This document shows, one piece after another, positions 12,164 to 21,924 of a stretch of 64,000 nucleotides of DNA (positions are counted from its first letter, which is position 1; the number at the start of each line of letters is the position of its first letter). Made by a program: the position numbers and the translations under genes. Origin of the DNA: Medicago truncatula. Taxonomy: Eukaryota; Streptophyta; Magnoliopsida; Fabales; Fabaceae. The DNA lies in contig NC_053046.1 in assembly GCF_003473485.1 (NCBI RefSeq), positions 11,046,001-11,110,000 on the forward strand, in the 5' to 3' direction. The notes beneath the pieces are model-generated. The model was given only the letters and a program-made list of their open reading frames with translations, was not told the origin of the DNA and made no database searches.

Positions 12164-13223
12164 AATCGGAGACTGGTAGGAAACCTCACTTGCTCAACCT
12201 AACAAGTTAGCTCTTTTGATATGTAAATTGTTGAAGTACATAAAAGTGGTAGTTGGATATTCATGGGAAATGTAATCATACCACATTTGCTAATATTGCC
12301 ATCTTGAATATATGCTCTTCTTCACACCCCACGAGCACATCCATCTTAAATGCATTTGTCCATTTGCGTATGAAACAGTAGAGAAATGTAACTGCAAAGA
12401 TAACTTTTATATAGCAAATCACAAGAAAAAACTCAAACACACATATCCTCACATCCATTACTATTTTCCTTGTTTGTTCTCCTCTATCACGTCTCTGTAT
12501 GTTTCTTCTTCCATTTTCACTTGTCTCCTTATAGTTGGTTGTCTTGTTACATTTAAACTTTATAATTCTTCATCAGGAAATCAATGATATACATACATAT
12601 TCGATTAATTCCCTAAAAAAAATACATTTAACCTTTTTTTCCGCGCATATAAAATTTACAGAAAAGGATGATAATCAACGGATTTTACTTTTTGCCTTAA
12701 CATAACAGTTAATTTTCTTCTTCAATTTCACTGTTGTCTAGTACATGGAATCGTCGGGTTTTATTTGCACCATGCAGATTGATTTATTTAAGGTTTAAGT
12801 AACACACATATGATTTTGTGCAACTACATCATAACGAGTTTCAATGACATTCACCTTCATTACTTGTGAAATTATTACCAGTACTATCTTTACGTCTTTC
12901 GTAATTATTCATTAAACTCGGCAACACTCACTATTTTAATAAGATTGCAACTTTTTTTGGTAGTTGCTTCAGAGCTTTATCTTCTGGATTAGGTCTGAGT
13001 AAACAAGAGTGAACGGGAAGGAAACTTAGCTTTGAGTGATACCTCAGCTCAAATAGAATCATATCATCAGAGTTACATTGATGTACTTGTATTCACTATT
13101 CATAGACACCCAACTCTAACCTACTCTTACAACTAGAACTAATTGAATCACAACAAATTTTACCAACAATTTATTCCTCTCCTATTAGGTTTCCATGGGG
13201 TTGCTTGAAATTGGAGTTGATTA
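12164..13223. other. 3' flank and intergenic sequence
   Basis: 3' UTR of the coiled-coil gene followed by AT-rich sequence. No gene, RNA or clear repeat is seen. Small open frames at 12276-12587 lack codon structure or recognisable similarity. Confidence 0.4.
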
Positions 13224-13373
13224 AGTGTGTGTTTGGAGTGGCGTTTATTTTTCAAAACTGCGGCAAGAAATCACGTTGTCGTGAAAGCTAGGAAAGAAAG
13301 CTTCTCAATTTCCACGAAAGTCGCTCTTTGAAACGTGGGTTTGGCTTTCCCACTGCCAAACCAAACAGGCCAT
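13224..13373. mobile_element. Small MITE with gtgtgtttgg / ccaaacaggc ends
   Basis: About 150 bases bounded by gtgtgtttggagtggcg and its imperfect inverse gccaaaccaaacaggcc. The interior also folds back (tttccacgaaagtcgc against the left half). It is non-coding and typical of short legume MITEs. Related end sequences occur near 53490-53600 and 59710-59930. Confidence 0.5.
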
Positions 13374-13508
13374 AAGCTAAATTCTACTATTAAAAAGTCC
13401 TTGTATTTACTATTAAAAAGTTCACAAGTAAAATTTTCACTCAGTTAATAAAATAAACAGAGAAACTTTTACTGCAAGTGGTTTAATTCTACAAGAGCTT
13501 AATTTATA

Positions 13509-13651
13509 GAGAATTGTTGTTCCCACATATAGTATGGCTGTGCCACACGAGTAAAATACCAAAATGCCCTTCGGCAGTTAACTGCCGAAGTTTTAAGTAA
13601 ACCGGCGGCAGCAAACTACCAAGGATTTCCTCGGTAGTTAACTGCCGAGGA
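13509..13651 (+). repeat. Left terminal inverted repeat of the MULE
   Basis: About 143 bases inverted relative to 20265-20407, with roughly seven differences. It contains one perfect (13572-13587) and one near-perfect (13632-13647) copy of the palindrome cggcagttaactgccg. It may also act as promoter for the plus-strand ORF at 14115, as MULE TIRs commonly do. Confidence 0.9.
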
Positions 13652-14114
13652 AATCCTGCCCTACAAAATCTGGCAGAATCTCCTCTCCTCTCATACATTA
13701 TCTCAATAATTTCTTCAAATTTCTCTCAAACTCTCTCTAAAAAACACACCCAAATCCAACCAACTTTTTTCAACAAAATCACAAGTAAGTAATTATAATG
13801 CTATTAACTTACATTTTAGTTGTTATAAATGTTTTGGTTTTTTAGTTTTTGAGTACATTTATTATTTGTTAGTAGATTTACATGTTATAATTAATTTGTA
13901 GGCTATATGTTAGTTGATTAATGTTGTTAAAATATTTGCATGATGTTTATGTTATATGATTAATTTTTTTATTTTAGTAAGAGTATATGATTTATAATTT
14001 TAGGGTTATTTTTATGAATTTTAGGGTATAATGTGCACATCAAGTGTTCGATGAAATGTTTGAATGAGTTTTTGATTCATTGTTTTTAGTTTCTTATTGT
14101 GTAGATTAAAAACA

Positions 14115-14462
14115 ATGGCCGGATGGATCGACGTTCATGCGCAATTCAACGGCGGAGAACCTCAGAGGTTGAAGGTTCGGTGCCTTGGTGTAACGTTAAG
14201 AGGTCTCAAGGATAAACTGACTGAATTCAACCAAGGAGTCAACCCCAAAGACACAAGGATGGTGGAACACGTTTGGTATAAACGTCCAACGCTCGACGAG
14301 GGGAGAGTATCATTCACTTGGGTGGAATTAACGAACGACGAAAACGTCACGACCATGTTTTGGGAGCACAGCATGTTCCAGTGGATCGATATGCGGGTGA
14401 AGTTGGTTAGATCAACTGAAGATATCATCGAAAGTTTGATTCCGCCAGAAGATCGTCATTAG
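14115..14462 (+). CDS. MULE accessory ORF, PB1-like / MuDR N-terminal domain, 115 aa
   Basis: Reads MAGWIDVHAQFNGGEPQRLK through to SLIPPEDRH. The start at 14115 is the first ATG, and the frame is open with good codon quality. The pattern (short beta strands, a GVTLRGLKDKL helix, a DEGRVSFTWVELTNDENV segment, then MRVKLVRS) resembles the ubiquitin/PB1-like N-terminal module found before the transposase in many plant MuDR-type proteins. Here it is a separate gene on the opposite strand from the transposase. A diverged relative is encoded at 16174-16518 on the minus strand. It might act in multimerisation or as a partner of the transposase; that role is inferred. Confidence 0.7.
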   Translation: MAGWIDVHAQFNGGEPQRLKVRCLGVTLRGLKDKLTEFNQGVNPKDTRMVEHVWYKRPTLDEGRVSFTWVELTNDENVTTMFWEHSMFQWIDMRVKLVRSTEDIIESLIPPEDRH

Positions 14463-14472
14463 TTAGGGTAAG

Positions 14473-14802
14473 GTGCATTCCAACCACAACAATTGTCTTC
14501 CTTTGAATGAGATAAATTCAAACCTGCCAAACAACAGGACTCGAGCATTTCGCTCGGCATTCATGTTTTTCCTTTGAAAAGATTAAATTCTTGTTAGGCT
14601 GGTTTAGATGTAGGTATTAAGTGTGAAGGAATGAACCTCATTTCGTTGGCACTTGAATACCAGCGTCTAAAGCACGCCTAACAAAAATTTATTCTTTTCA
14701 AAGGAAAACATGAATGCCGGGTGAAATGCTTGAGTCCTGTTGTTTTGCAGGTTTGAATTTATCCCATTCAAAGGTAACACAATTGTTGTGGTTGGAATGC
14801 AC
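14473..14802. repeat. Long inverted repeat 1 (hairpin-forming, 330 bp) inside the MULE
   Basis: The two arms (about 160 bases each, centre near 14637) are close to 90% complementary by eye. The hairpin opens with gtgcattccaacc and closes with ggttggaatgcac. It starts 10 bases after the stop of the PB1-like ORF, so a read-through transcript would fold into a long, nearly perfect RNA stem. Such stems are typical Dicer-like substrates in plants. No protein is encoded. Confidence 0.8.
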
Positions 14803-15037
14803 ATTCCAACTGCAACAATTGTCTTACCCTGGATGGGGCAATTCAAACTTGTTAATTGGCAGGACTCCAGTATTCGATGAGCATCTTGGACAATGGTATT
14901 CAAGTGTCAAAGAATGCACCTCATTCTTTTGACACTTGAATACCATCGTTCAAGATGCTTATCGAATACTGGAGTCCTGCTGCTTAGCAAGTTTGAATTT
15001 GCCCCATTCAGTGGTAAGATGATTGTTGCAGCTGGAA
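14803..15037. repeat. Long inverted repeat 2 (hairpin-forming, 235 bp), paralogous to repeat 1
   Basis: Arms of about 115 bases centred near 14920, roughly 90% complementary. It directly abuts the first hairpin. The arms are related to those of hairpin 1 (shared attccaac..caacaattgtc, aattcaaac, caggactc), so the two arose by duplication of one foldback. The arrangement resembles a young microRNA- or siRNA-generating locus. Confidence 0.8.
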
Positions 15038-15248
15038 GGAAAATTTCAGAATCTAATGTGTAATGCAATGTAATGTGATAACATATATTTTGTTTTGAAT
15101 GGAACAATAATTATCTTATTTTGTTTTCAAATTTATTTATTCCAAATGCAATTTTATTTTAAATACCATAATGTCAAACAAAATGTGCGCGACAGAAAAA
15201 TAAAACATAAAAAAATCCAAAACAATTAGGCATTAAAAGCCATTACAT

Positions 15249-15506
15249 TCATTCTTCCTCGTCACACAAATCAATCGGCTTGTCCGCTACAGTCCCTGCG
15301 GTACCTTGTTTTGGTTGAGGACCGAAATAGCATGTCCTCCCGCTCCTCCTCAACCTCGAGTGATTGTACACTGGCACCTTCAAACCATTCTTTTTTTCGG
15401 AACCATCGCAAACAATTCCATGCCACGTCATAGGAGATTTTTCTTTTTTCTTCTCATCACCATGAACGTTACCCTGATTCTGATTCTGAGACATATCTAC
15501 ATTCAA
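15249..15506 (-). CDS. Small MULE-internal ORF, 85 aa, unknown
   Basis: Begins MNVDMSQNQNQGNVHGDEKKK and ends PIDLCDEEE. It is hydrophilic, with a basic middle (NHSRLRRSGRTCYFG) and an acidic end. Upstream, at 15811-15886, lies a cluster of three copies of the MULE palindrome, which suggests its own promoter. It could equally be one exon of a longer gene. No family is recognised. Confidence 0.4.
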   Translation of the reverse strand: MNVDMSQNQNQGNVHGDEKKKEKSPMTWHGIVCDGSEKKNGLKVPVYNHSRLRRSGRTCYFGPQPKQGTAGTVADKPIDLCDEEE

Positions 15507-15810
15507 AATAAAAAGGCGATCAATTCAACCTATACTAACCTAAACTATCCTAACAATTCTAACCTAAACTATCCTAAAATATCATAAAATCAACATAATC
15601 GAACCTATGTAATCGAAATTTAACAAAAAATAACATACAATTCGACCACAAAGCAACAATGCAATAGGATTCAAAAAACTTACTTGTTTTTGTGATTGAA
15701 ATTGGCTTGTAATGACTTAAAATGATTCGAAATCGCAACTTTGATACTCAAAAACGCAACAATGGAGTTTTGGAAACTCCTATGTTGTGTTGTTCTTATA
15801 ACAATTTCCT

Positions 15811-15886
15811 CGGCAGTTAACTCCCGAGGATTTCCTCGGCAGTTAACTGCCGCCGGTTGCCTTCAAACTTCGGCAGTTAACTGCCG
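15811..15886. promoter_or_regulatory. Internal palindrome cluster 1 of the MULE
   Basis: Three copies of cggcagttaactgccg (15811-15826 with one mismatch, 15837-15852 and 15871-15886 perfect), arranged as in the TIRs with the same ccggcgg spacer read on the other strand. It lies upstream of the minus ORF at 15249-15506. It is best read as a repeated binding site for the element's own protein or a host factor. Confidence 0.55.
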
Positions 15887-16173
15887 AGGAAAACTGATTA
15901 TGCAGACAGTGGGTTCTGCATAATTCTAGACATTTCCAAGCCATTTTTTCGACCAGTTTTTACCTGTAATTAAACCAGACAATTTCCAAAGGCTAAATAA
16001 TTCATACAATATTGAAACTCGGTCATAATCAAGATAAATGCAATATCTTTTACAATTGTTCATAATTAAATTAAACCGACATTTTGGTTAACATTAAACA
16101 AACGTTTGAAATTCATCAAAACATTACAAAGTCCATAATTAAACTACTCATCACACATCATTAAATTAAATCC

Positions 16174-16518
16174 CTACTTACATTCAACGCAATTACATAT
16201 GAAACGAACATACATATATAATATATTATCTTCCACCATATTCCGAAACATAAATCCGACGTCGCCGTCGTCGCGAATAAGCAAAGGCATATAGCTTGCC
16301 GTTTTCCATGCGTATTCATCTCTATCTTCTCCTAGGTTTATGCAAGGCATTTGACCAAACAAGTGACGTGTATATTGATTTTCACCAAGATGCTCAAAAT
16401 AAGTGTTAAGTTGTGCCTTCAAATTGTCAAGAGAGTCCGTCGACGTTATCATAACCTTAACCGTCTTTTTAAACGCGGAGTACCTAACCCGACCTTCAAT
16501 TTGTGCAACCTCAGACAT
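16174..16518 (-). CDS. Second MULE accessory ORF, PB1-like, 114 aa
   Basis: Reads MSEVAQIEGRVRYSAFKKTV to ...YVRFICNCVECK. It shares the layout of the plus-strand ORF at 14115: a strand, a SLDNLKAQLNTYF helix matching TLRGLKDKLTEF, an EDRDEYAWKTASYMPLLIRDDGDVG block matching EGRVSFTWVELTNDENV, and a final hydrophobic strand. The two are therefore probable paralogues in opposite orientation within one element. Its function is presumably shared; no experimental role is known to me. Confidence 0.6.
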   Translation of the reverse strand: MSEVAQIEGRVRYSAFKKTVKVMITSTDSLDNLKAQLNTYFEHLGENQYTRHLFGQMPCINLGEDRDEYAWKTASYMPLLIRDDGDVGFMFRNMVEDNILYMYVRFICNCVECK

Positions 16519-16806
16519 GTCTCACTTGAAATTTTTTGTAACAAAAGAATCATATATTAGAACAAAATTAAATGGAATGTAATAACGAATAAATGAAATG
16601 CGTAAACATTAAAAAGCTATAAATAAGTATTGCATTATTTTCACCACATAAAAGTCATATTATCATATATATATATCAATATAAATTACATAATGTTAGT
16701 TATATATTGGCCACCAAAAAATTGGCGTTACAATTTCGACCCCAAAAAATACATCGGTGTAATTTCTACCAAAAAAAAGAACTAACACCGACAAAAAAAT
16801 CACTCA

Positions 16807-16974
16807 TTAAAGGCCAAGTGATTGGAGAAGATCAAGTGACATAGAATCTTCCTCATCTTCCACAATAACTTCAAATTGTTGCTTTGGTTTTTCGGGAGTG
16901 TCCAACAAAATAGGCGCCGCGTTGTTTGACTCCTTTTGTGGTTTGGACGGTTTGTTTCCACTTTCAATAGCCAT
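16807..16974 (-). CDS. Small acidic ORF following the transposase, 55 aa
   Basis: MAIESGNKPSKPQKESNN... ending SLDLLQSLGL. The ATG is 6 bases beyond the transposase stop. The C terminus is acidic with a hydrophobic tail (EDEEDSMSLDLLQSLGL), a composition seen in activation or protein-docking peptides. It is too short to assign and may be a read-through tail or an artefact. Confidence 0.35.
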   Translation of the reverse strand: MAIESGNKPSKPQKESNNAAPILLDTPEKPKQQFEVIVEDEEDSMSLDLLQSLGL

Positions 16975-16980
16975 GAGCTT

Positions 16981-19764
16981 TCAGAACAACTCATGTTGAT
17001 CCAAATACTCATCTTCCCAAGTCACCGCATCTTCTTTCTTGTGATTGTGCCACTCCGTAGATGATGGAGGTAGTGGACAACCATTCTTCAAGGAAATAAG
17101 CACAAAATGATTTGGAATTGCCCCAAGGCACAAGATGGGAGTTTTTTGATTACCCGGCGGTGGTGGCCCTCTTAGTGGGAAAAACGATTCCGACTTTCCA
17201 ACTTCAAGATTTGTCAACACTACCACACACATTTTGTAATAGTTAGCAACAAGGTGTCCCATGTCCGGAAAAGTCAACCACTTATCAACAAGATGTGCAC
17301 AAGTTTTTGTATTTGCGGGAGGATGTAATCCGTTTAAAATGTAGTTATAACGATCCTCACCCGCAAATACTTCAACATAATCATCTCTATGATCCATCAA
17401 CTCTTGAATAAGATGTGTACGGATCATGAGATGATTTTTTTCGGTCAAGCCCATGAACTCGGCTATAGCCCGAAATCCGCAATGTCCGTCGCCGATAACA
17501 TCCACCACTTTTTCAATAAATGGAAGCATGAAGCGTGGCATATAATCAATAGGACGCATAACCGGGATAGCCTTAGGCTTTGGATACCGAGTAGGTGGTG
17601 AAAGTGGGGAAAATGATGTTTTACCAAGACGAGCACCTTTTTTCCTTTTATACGATGATGTTGTTGGTGATGGTGACGGTTGGCTATCCGGATTTTGGGA
17701 ATCAACAACCTCCCAAGAAGAAGGGATCCGACTAGTCGATGTAATTTTTCCTTTAGACCTCGCAATGTCGACTTTTTTCTTTGCTCCCTTGGTTGGTACT
17801 TTTTGTGGTGGTGGAGACATCAAGGTGGTTTCAGGAAATGCCAACTGCCGCAAACCCTCTTTGACCTCAAGCTTCATTTGGAAAGGGAGTTTCTTTAGAC
17901 GTTCAACAATAGCCTTCAACTCAACCTCGACACAAAAAGCTACTTCATTACTTTCTTCACCCATAGATAACCTAAGCCAATGGTGGTATATCTCATCCAA
18001 TAAAATTGGCTTCTCTTGAAGGAGTTTAGTAGCAATTTCGCATGCACATGGTAGCCCGTAAGATGTCCTTTGCACACAACCACAAATGTCATTGTCCATG
18101 CACAATGTTTCCCTACAACGTGTCTCTTCCAAAGCAATGTTGTCCAAGGCATATCTAGACACATGACCACCTAACCCCGAGTACAAGCTGACATCTTTGA
18201 ATCTATGTTCCAACACGCAAACACTGTGACCAAAGGATGTTTGTATAGCGGTGAATTGAAGCAACAACATGTCATGTATTTTCTCCCAACAAGTACCCAA
18301 ATCACCCACACTATTGTCCAAGTATTTCTTCAACAAAGCATGGGCCGATTTGACTCTGTTTGTGGTCCTACAACCAAGATGCAACACATGGTCTGTCCAT
18401 GCCCTCACAATTTTTTCCTTCACTTCATTCAAGGTGGTCATGGCATAATCTACAAAAATTGGGAAATCACTACATGAATCTTTGAACTCCACTAATGCAT
18501 TTGCATATAACTGTTGAGTGGGCGATTCAACCATAGCTTTCCATGTCTTCATTATCTTCTTCACCACATCGCGATTGCTCACCTCTTTCCCATCCTTTTT
18601 AAAGCCCAAAGGATATTTACAATCCAAGACACACCTTTGTTTAACATTAGCTTGCACATGAAAATAACAATTCATTGCATAACTTTCCGGAAAAACATGT
18701 GCAACCGCTTTCATCAAAGACATATCCCTATCGGTAACAATCACCTTAGGCATATTCATCTTTGACGAAAGAAGTTTACGCAACATCTTTAAAACCCAAA
18801 CAAAGTTTTCTTCTTTCTCATGTGTCATAAATCCAAACCCAACCGAATATGTCAAATCGGTTGAAGTCACCCCAACTACCTCAAACATTGGCATCCTATA
18901 CATGTTGGTTTTGTACGTCGAGTCCATAACCAAAACCGTTGGAAAATTGTTAAACAACTTAATGGATGTTGGATGAGCCCAAAAAATATCTTCAATAGTA
19001 TTACTTTCAAGTTGTGTTCTTGAGTAATAAGTATACTTGTGCTCCTCCAACTTCGAGATTAGATATTGCAACGGTTTCTTGTCACCCCTATTTGCCTTCC
19101 ATATTTGTTGACGTTCATTGTACACTTGCTTCACATTTGTCATGCAATGTGGTCTTTGGTTCTTCAAATGTATCAAAATATTTCTTGGAAGCATCTTGCT
19201 TTTTGTCAAGTCACGTACAATCTTCTTGTCGTCCTCCTTTAATCTACCGGCAAGAATGTGTCATTCTAAAGCCGGCTCCATGGGATGGTTGTGAACTCCA
19301 TTAAGAATGTTCAATCCCCATTCTTTTGTTTGCTTACTTTGATATCCACTAATCATGAATAAGCAACCGCATTTTCTTGACCCCGTTCCCGCATGCTTCG
19401 GTTTTTTTTCCAGAACTATGTGACTTCCACTCCTTTCACACACTAGTCGGAACATTGGATTGATCAAGCTTGATCTTTGTGTGACAATTGTAAATCCCGC
19501 CTTATTTGCTTGTCGACGCACCCACTCAAGCAATTCATCTCTATTTTTCGACTTAACGTCGTCTGAAAAAAACCTAGCCGTGTCGACCTCGTGGGGTTGA
19601 AGTGGGAGTACACCGGAGCCGCCAACATACTTTGAAGCTTCAACATGGACGGAAGCTCCATCTATGTTTGTTTTCGCTTCAACATTAGGCGGTTTGACAT
19701 CTCCGGAATTTTCGACAAAATTTTGTTTTGTCTCTCCCGGAACATCTTTCGCATTCTCTACCAT
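16981..19764 (-). CDS. MULE transposase with FAR1-type DNA-binding, catalytic, SWIM-like and OTU protease domains (one in-frame stop)
   Basis: One frame of 928 codons interrupted by a TGA at codon 168 (19261-19263). Residues about 75-165 are a FAR1/WRKY-GCM1-like zinc domain ending in NGVHNH. Residues about 270-380 hold the MULE catalytic core, with VLVMDSTYK (first Asp) and VIVTDRDMSL (second Asp), followed by a YAMNCYFHVQ segment. Near residue 565 a SWIM-like Cys cluster (CGCVQRTSYGLPCAC) has Cys where His is usual. After a Pro/Ser-rich linker, residues about 755-905 form an OTU-type cysteine protease module, with GDGHCGFRAIA (Cys near 762) and the His motif IPNHFVLI (near 885). The mature role would be cut-and-paste transposition plus, possibly, deubiquitination. 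Apart from the stop the frame is open, so the break looks recent (GGA to TGA is the simplest change). Confidence 0.85.
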
Positions 19765-19927
19765 TACTATAATTATACAACATATAAATATGAATTAACA
19801 ACTACATAATGTATAAACATCAATGCCATGATGAATTAAAAGAAAAAAAAAGAAAAAAAAACAAAAGAAAAAAAATTTGAAAATTTGGCAGTAGCTGCCA
19901 TTTTTTCGTTGTGAAAATTTTTCACAA

Positions 19928-20015
19928 GAGTTTCTCGGCACCTTGCTACCGAGGTTTTCCTCGGCACTATACTACCGAAGTTTCCCTCGGCAGTTAACTG
20001 CCGAGGATTCCCATG
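19928..20015. promoter_or_regulatory. Internal palindrome cluster 2, upstream of the transposase
   Basis: One perfect palindrome (19988-20003) and two diverged versions (ctcggcaccttgctaccgag and ctcggcactatactaccgaa) lie about 165-240 bases before the transposase ATG. This places the repeated motif in the probable transposase promoter or 5' leader, a layout suited to feedback by the transposase on its own gene. That function is inferred. Confidence 0.5.
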
Positions 20016-20264
20016 ACAGGGTTCTACGTAACTCACGTAGATACCCATAAAATAATACAAAAATCAATCAACTAAAATGCACAATACCTGTTTTTTTACG
20101 TCAAATGTGTGTTGATACCTCCTATGTTTGATGCTTGAATGATTTTGGATCAAGGATTGATGAAAAAAAATGGATTTTTGGATTGGAATGGAGATGAAAA
20201 ATGAAGTTGATGAAGAAAATAGAGTGTAGGGGGAGCAGGTGGCTATTTCATCTGATGAAACATA

Positions 20265-20407
20265 TCCTCGGCAATTAACTACCGAGGAAATCCTCGGTAG
20301 TTTGCTGCCGCCGGTTTACTCAAAACTTCGGCAGTTAACTGCCGAAGGACATTTTGGTATTTTACTCATGTGGCACAGCCATACTATATGTGGGAACAGC
20401 AATTCTC
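20265..20407 (-). repeat. Right terminal inverted repeat of the MULE
   Basis: Inverse of 13509-13651 over about 143 bases. It carries a perfect palindrome at 20329-20344 and a diverged one at 20269-20284. The outer end reads ...caattctc and is followed at once by the 9-bp duplication taatttata (20408-20416). Confidence 0.9.
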
Positions 20408-20734
20408 TAATTTATACTCTTCATTGCCACTTTTATTGAAGTAAAACACACGGAAGGTGGTGATGTTACTTTCAAGTAGAGAAAAGAATATTATCCTTAT
20501 TGCACATCTGCTTTTGTTTGTGTGTTTGTTTTTTTTGGTATGTTTATCAATTGTAATTAATTAATGAACCAGTAACCACATTTTTGTTTCCATTGTGATC
20601 AAACCAAGAAAACGGGTCATAAACTTTGATAATGAAAGCTTCATTCGTCATTAGCCGGCTTGTCACTTATAAGGTTCAATTATATCACTGTTACCATTTA
20701 TTTCTTTCTCTCTAGCTTCACATGATCATTGATC

Positions 20735-21214
20735 ATGGCAGATGATGATGGTGACCATCCTTTTTATAAGAACTCTATTGTACTACTTATTGTCGTGGGT
20801 TCAGCTGCATTTGTGGTTGCTTCAATGTACCGTGTCTTAGTCATTTGGTTTTGTCACCCTCAAAGTACCACCACAGATCAAAACCTTCCACAACCACCGC
20901 GGTTTGCCACGACACCAAGCACATCCTCATCAATAGTAAACCTAATTCCAACACACAAGTACCACAAGAGAAACAAAGGTGACGTTGTTACAGATGACGA
21001 AGGCGGCACATGTGCGGTGTGTTTGGGAGATTTTGAGGAAGGTGAGGAATTGAGGACTATGCCTGAGTGCTTGCATTCTTTTCATGTAAAGTGTATTGAC
21101 ATGTGGCTCCATTCGCATTTGAATTGCCCCGTTTGTCGTTCCAGTGCCGCCCCTTCGCCGGCAGTAAATGCACATCATCACAGTATAGATATGAGTCGAT
21201 TGGTGCGATGGTGA
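20735..21214 (+). CDS. ATL-type RING-H2 finger protein, 159 aa (tandem copy 1)
   Basis: A single-exon gene for a membrane-anchored E3 ubiquitin ligase of the plant ATL family. Residues 14-40 form one transmembrane helix ([18 protein letters not shown] onward). The RING-H2 domain uses Cys93, Cys96, Cys112, His114, His117, Cys120, Cys131 and Cys134, with the ATL signature Trp-Leu after the sixth ligand (DMWLHSH). The ATG at 20735 is chosen; the frame upstream has no earlier ATG. A TATA-like cttataagg lies at 20666-20674. ATL genes are typically intronless and often pathogen- or stress-induced. The MULE ends 327 bases upstream of the start, so the distal promoter of this copy has been replaced. 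The substrate is unknown. Confidence 0.9.
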   Translation: MADDDGDHPFYKNSIVLLIVVGSAAFVVASMYRVLVIWFCHPQSTTTDQNLPQPPRFATTPSTSSSIVNLIPTHKYHKRNKGDVVTDDEGGTCAVCLGDFEEGEELRTMPECLHSFHVKCIDMWLHSHLNCPVCRSSAAPSPAVNAHHHSIDMSRLVRW

Positions 21215-21539
21215 AATTGACAAATTGTTAGCCTTGTTTTTATTGTAGAAGATTTTGGAGGAGTCACACTTGCAAAGTATAGACTACACTTTTAGTTTTA
21301 GATATACCAAAACATGCTATTCTGAATATATTATCACAATTCAGTTTTTTTAATAAAATTTGGTTGCTCCTTTAGTGCTGTTTTTGTGTACATACTTTTC
21401 AGCAATCATAATATCTGTTGGTTTTGAGCAATGTATGTCCTTAGTCAACTTGAAATATTGAGATAAAGATAAACTTAAGAATGACAAATAAAGAACTTCT
21501 TTCAACACAATTGAACCAGTGGCACTAGTTTCATTAGGC

Positions 21540-21924
21540 AAGTTAACTGGAACATAATTGATTCTCTTATAAGAGCTAAATAGGTCTAAAGAGGAACAAA
21601 TGTGATTCTTTACCCCAATGACGCCATATATTCAAATTATTTATCACTCTTAATTTTATAAAAAAATCTTATAATAAGAAAATAAAAAGGTAGGAATTAC
21701 CCTCAATGATAAAAAATAGATTATAGATTGCGAAAAACAATGGCAGTCAAATTTCAGATTTCGGTTCCTTTATTGAGCACGGCAAAAAGAGTTTTAGTAT
21801 GTCGAATGAAAGGGATTTTACTCAAGCACACACTTTTGTTACAACCTGGGATGGTATTAGTAGAACCAATTAGAAGAAGACATGCAAGTCGCGTGGGTCT
21901 TAACGCGTTGTTCTCGTTTTTCAA
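21540..21924. other. Spacer between RING copies, with conserved 3'-flank block
   Basis: Positions 21540-21605 (gttaactggaacataattg...) match 23353-23425 downstream of the second copy, showing that the duplication includes 3' flank. A short frame at 21728-21967 (MRKTMAVKFQISVPLLSTAK...) has no recognised similarity. Confidence 0.5.

Larger units (their letters stand above)
13509..20407. mobile_element. Mutator-like element (MULE) with OTU-fused transposase
   Basis: A complete 6,899-bp DNA transposon. Its ends are inverted copies over about 143 bases (13509-13651 and 20265-20407), about 95% identical by eye, beginning gagaattg. A perfect 9-bp target duplication, taatttata, lies at 13500-13508 and 20408-20416; 9 bp is the Mutator hallmark. 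Inside, in order: a plus-strand PB1-like ORF (14115-14462), two long hairpins (14473-15037), minus-strand ORFs at 15249-15506 and 16174-16518, a small acidic minus ORF (16807-16974), and the minus-strand transposase (16981-19764). A 16-bp palindrome recurs in both TIRs and upstream of two ORFs. The perfect duplication and close TIRs suggest recent movement, although this copy's transposase carries one in-frame stop. It sits in the promoter of the first RING gene. Confidence 0.93.

Noticed and set aside
13571-20344. CRISPR-like or satellite array from the repeated cggcag words
   Set aside because: The copies are few, palindromic and tied to TIRs and ORF upstream regions of a transposon; this is a plant nuclear sequence.
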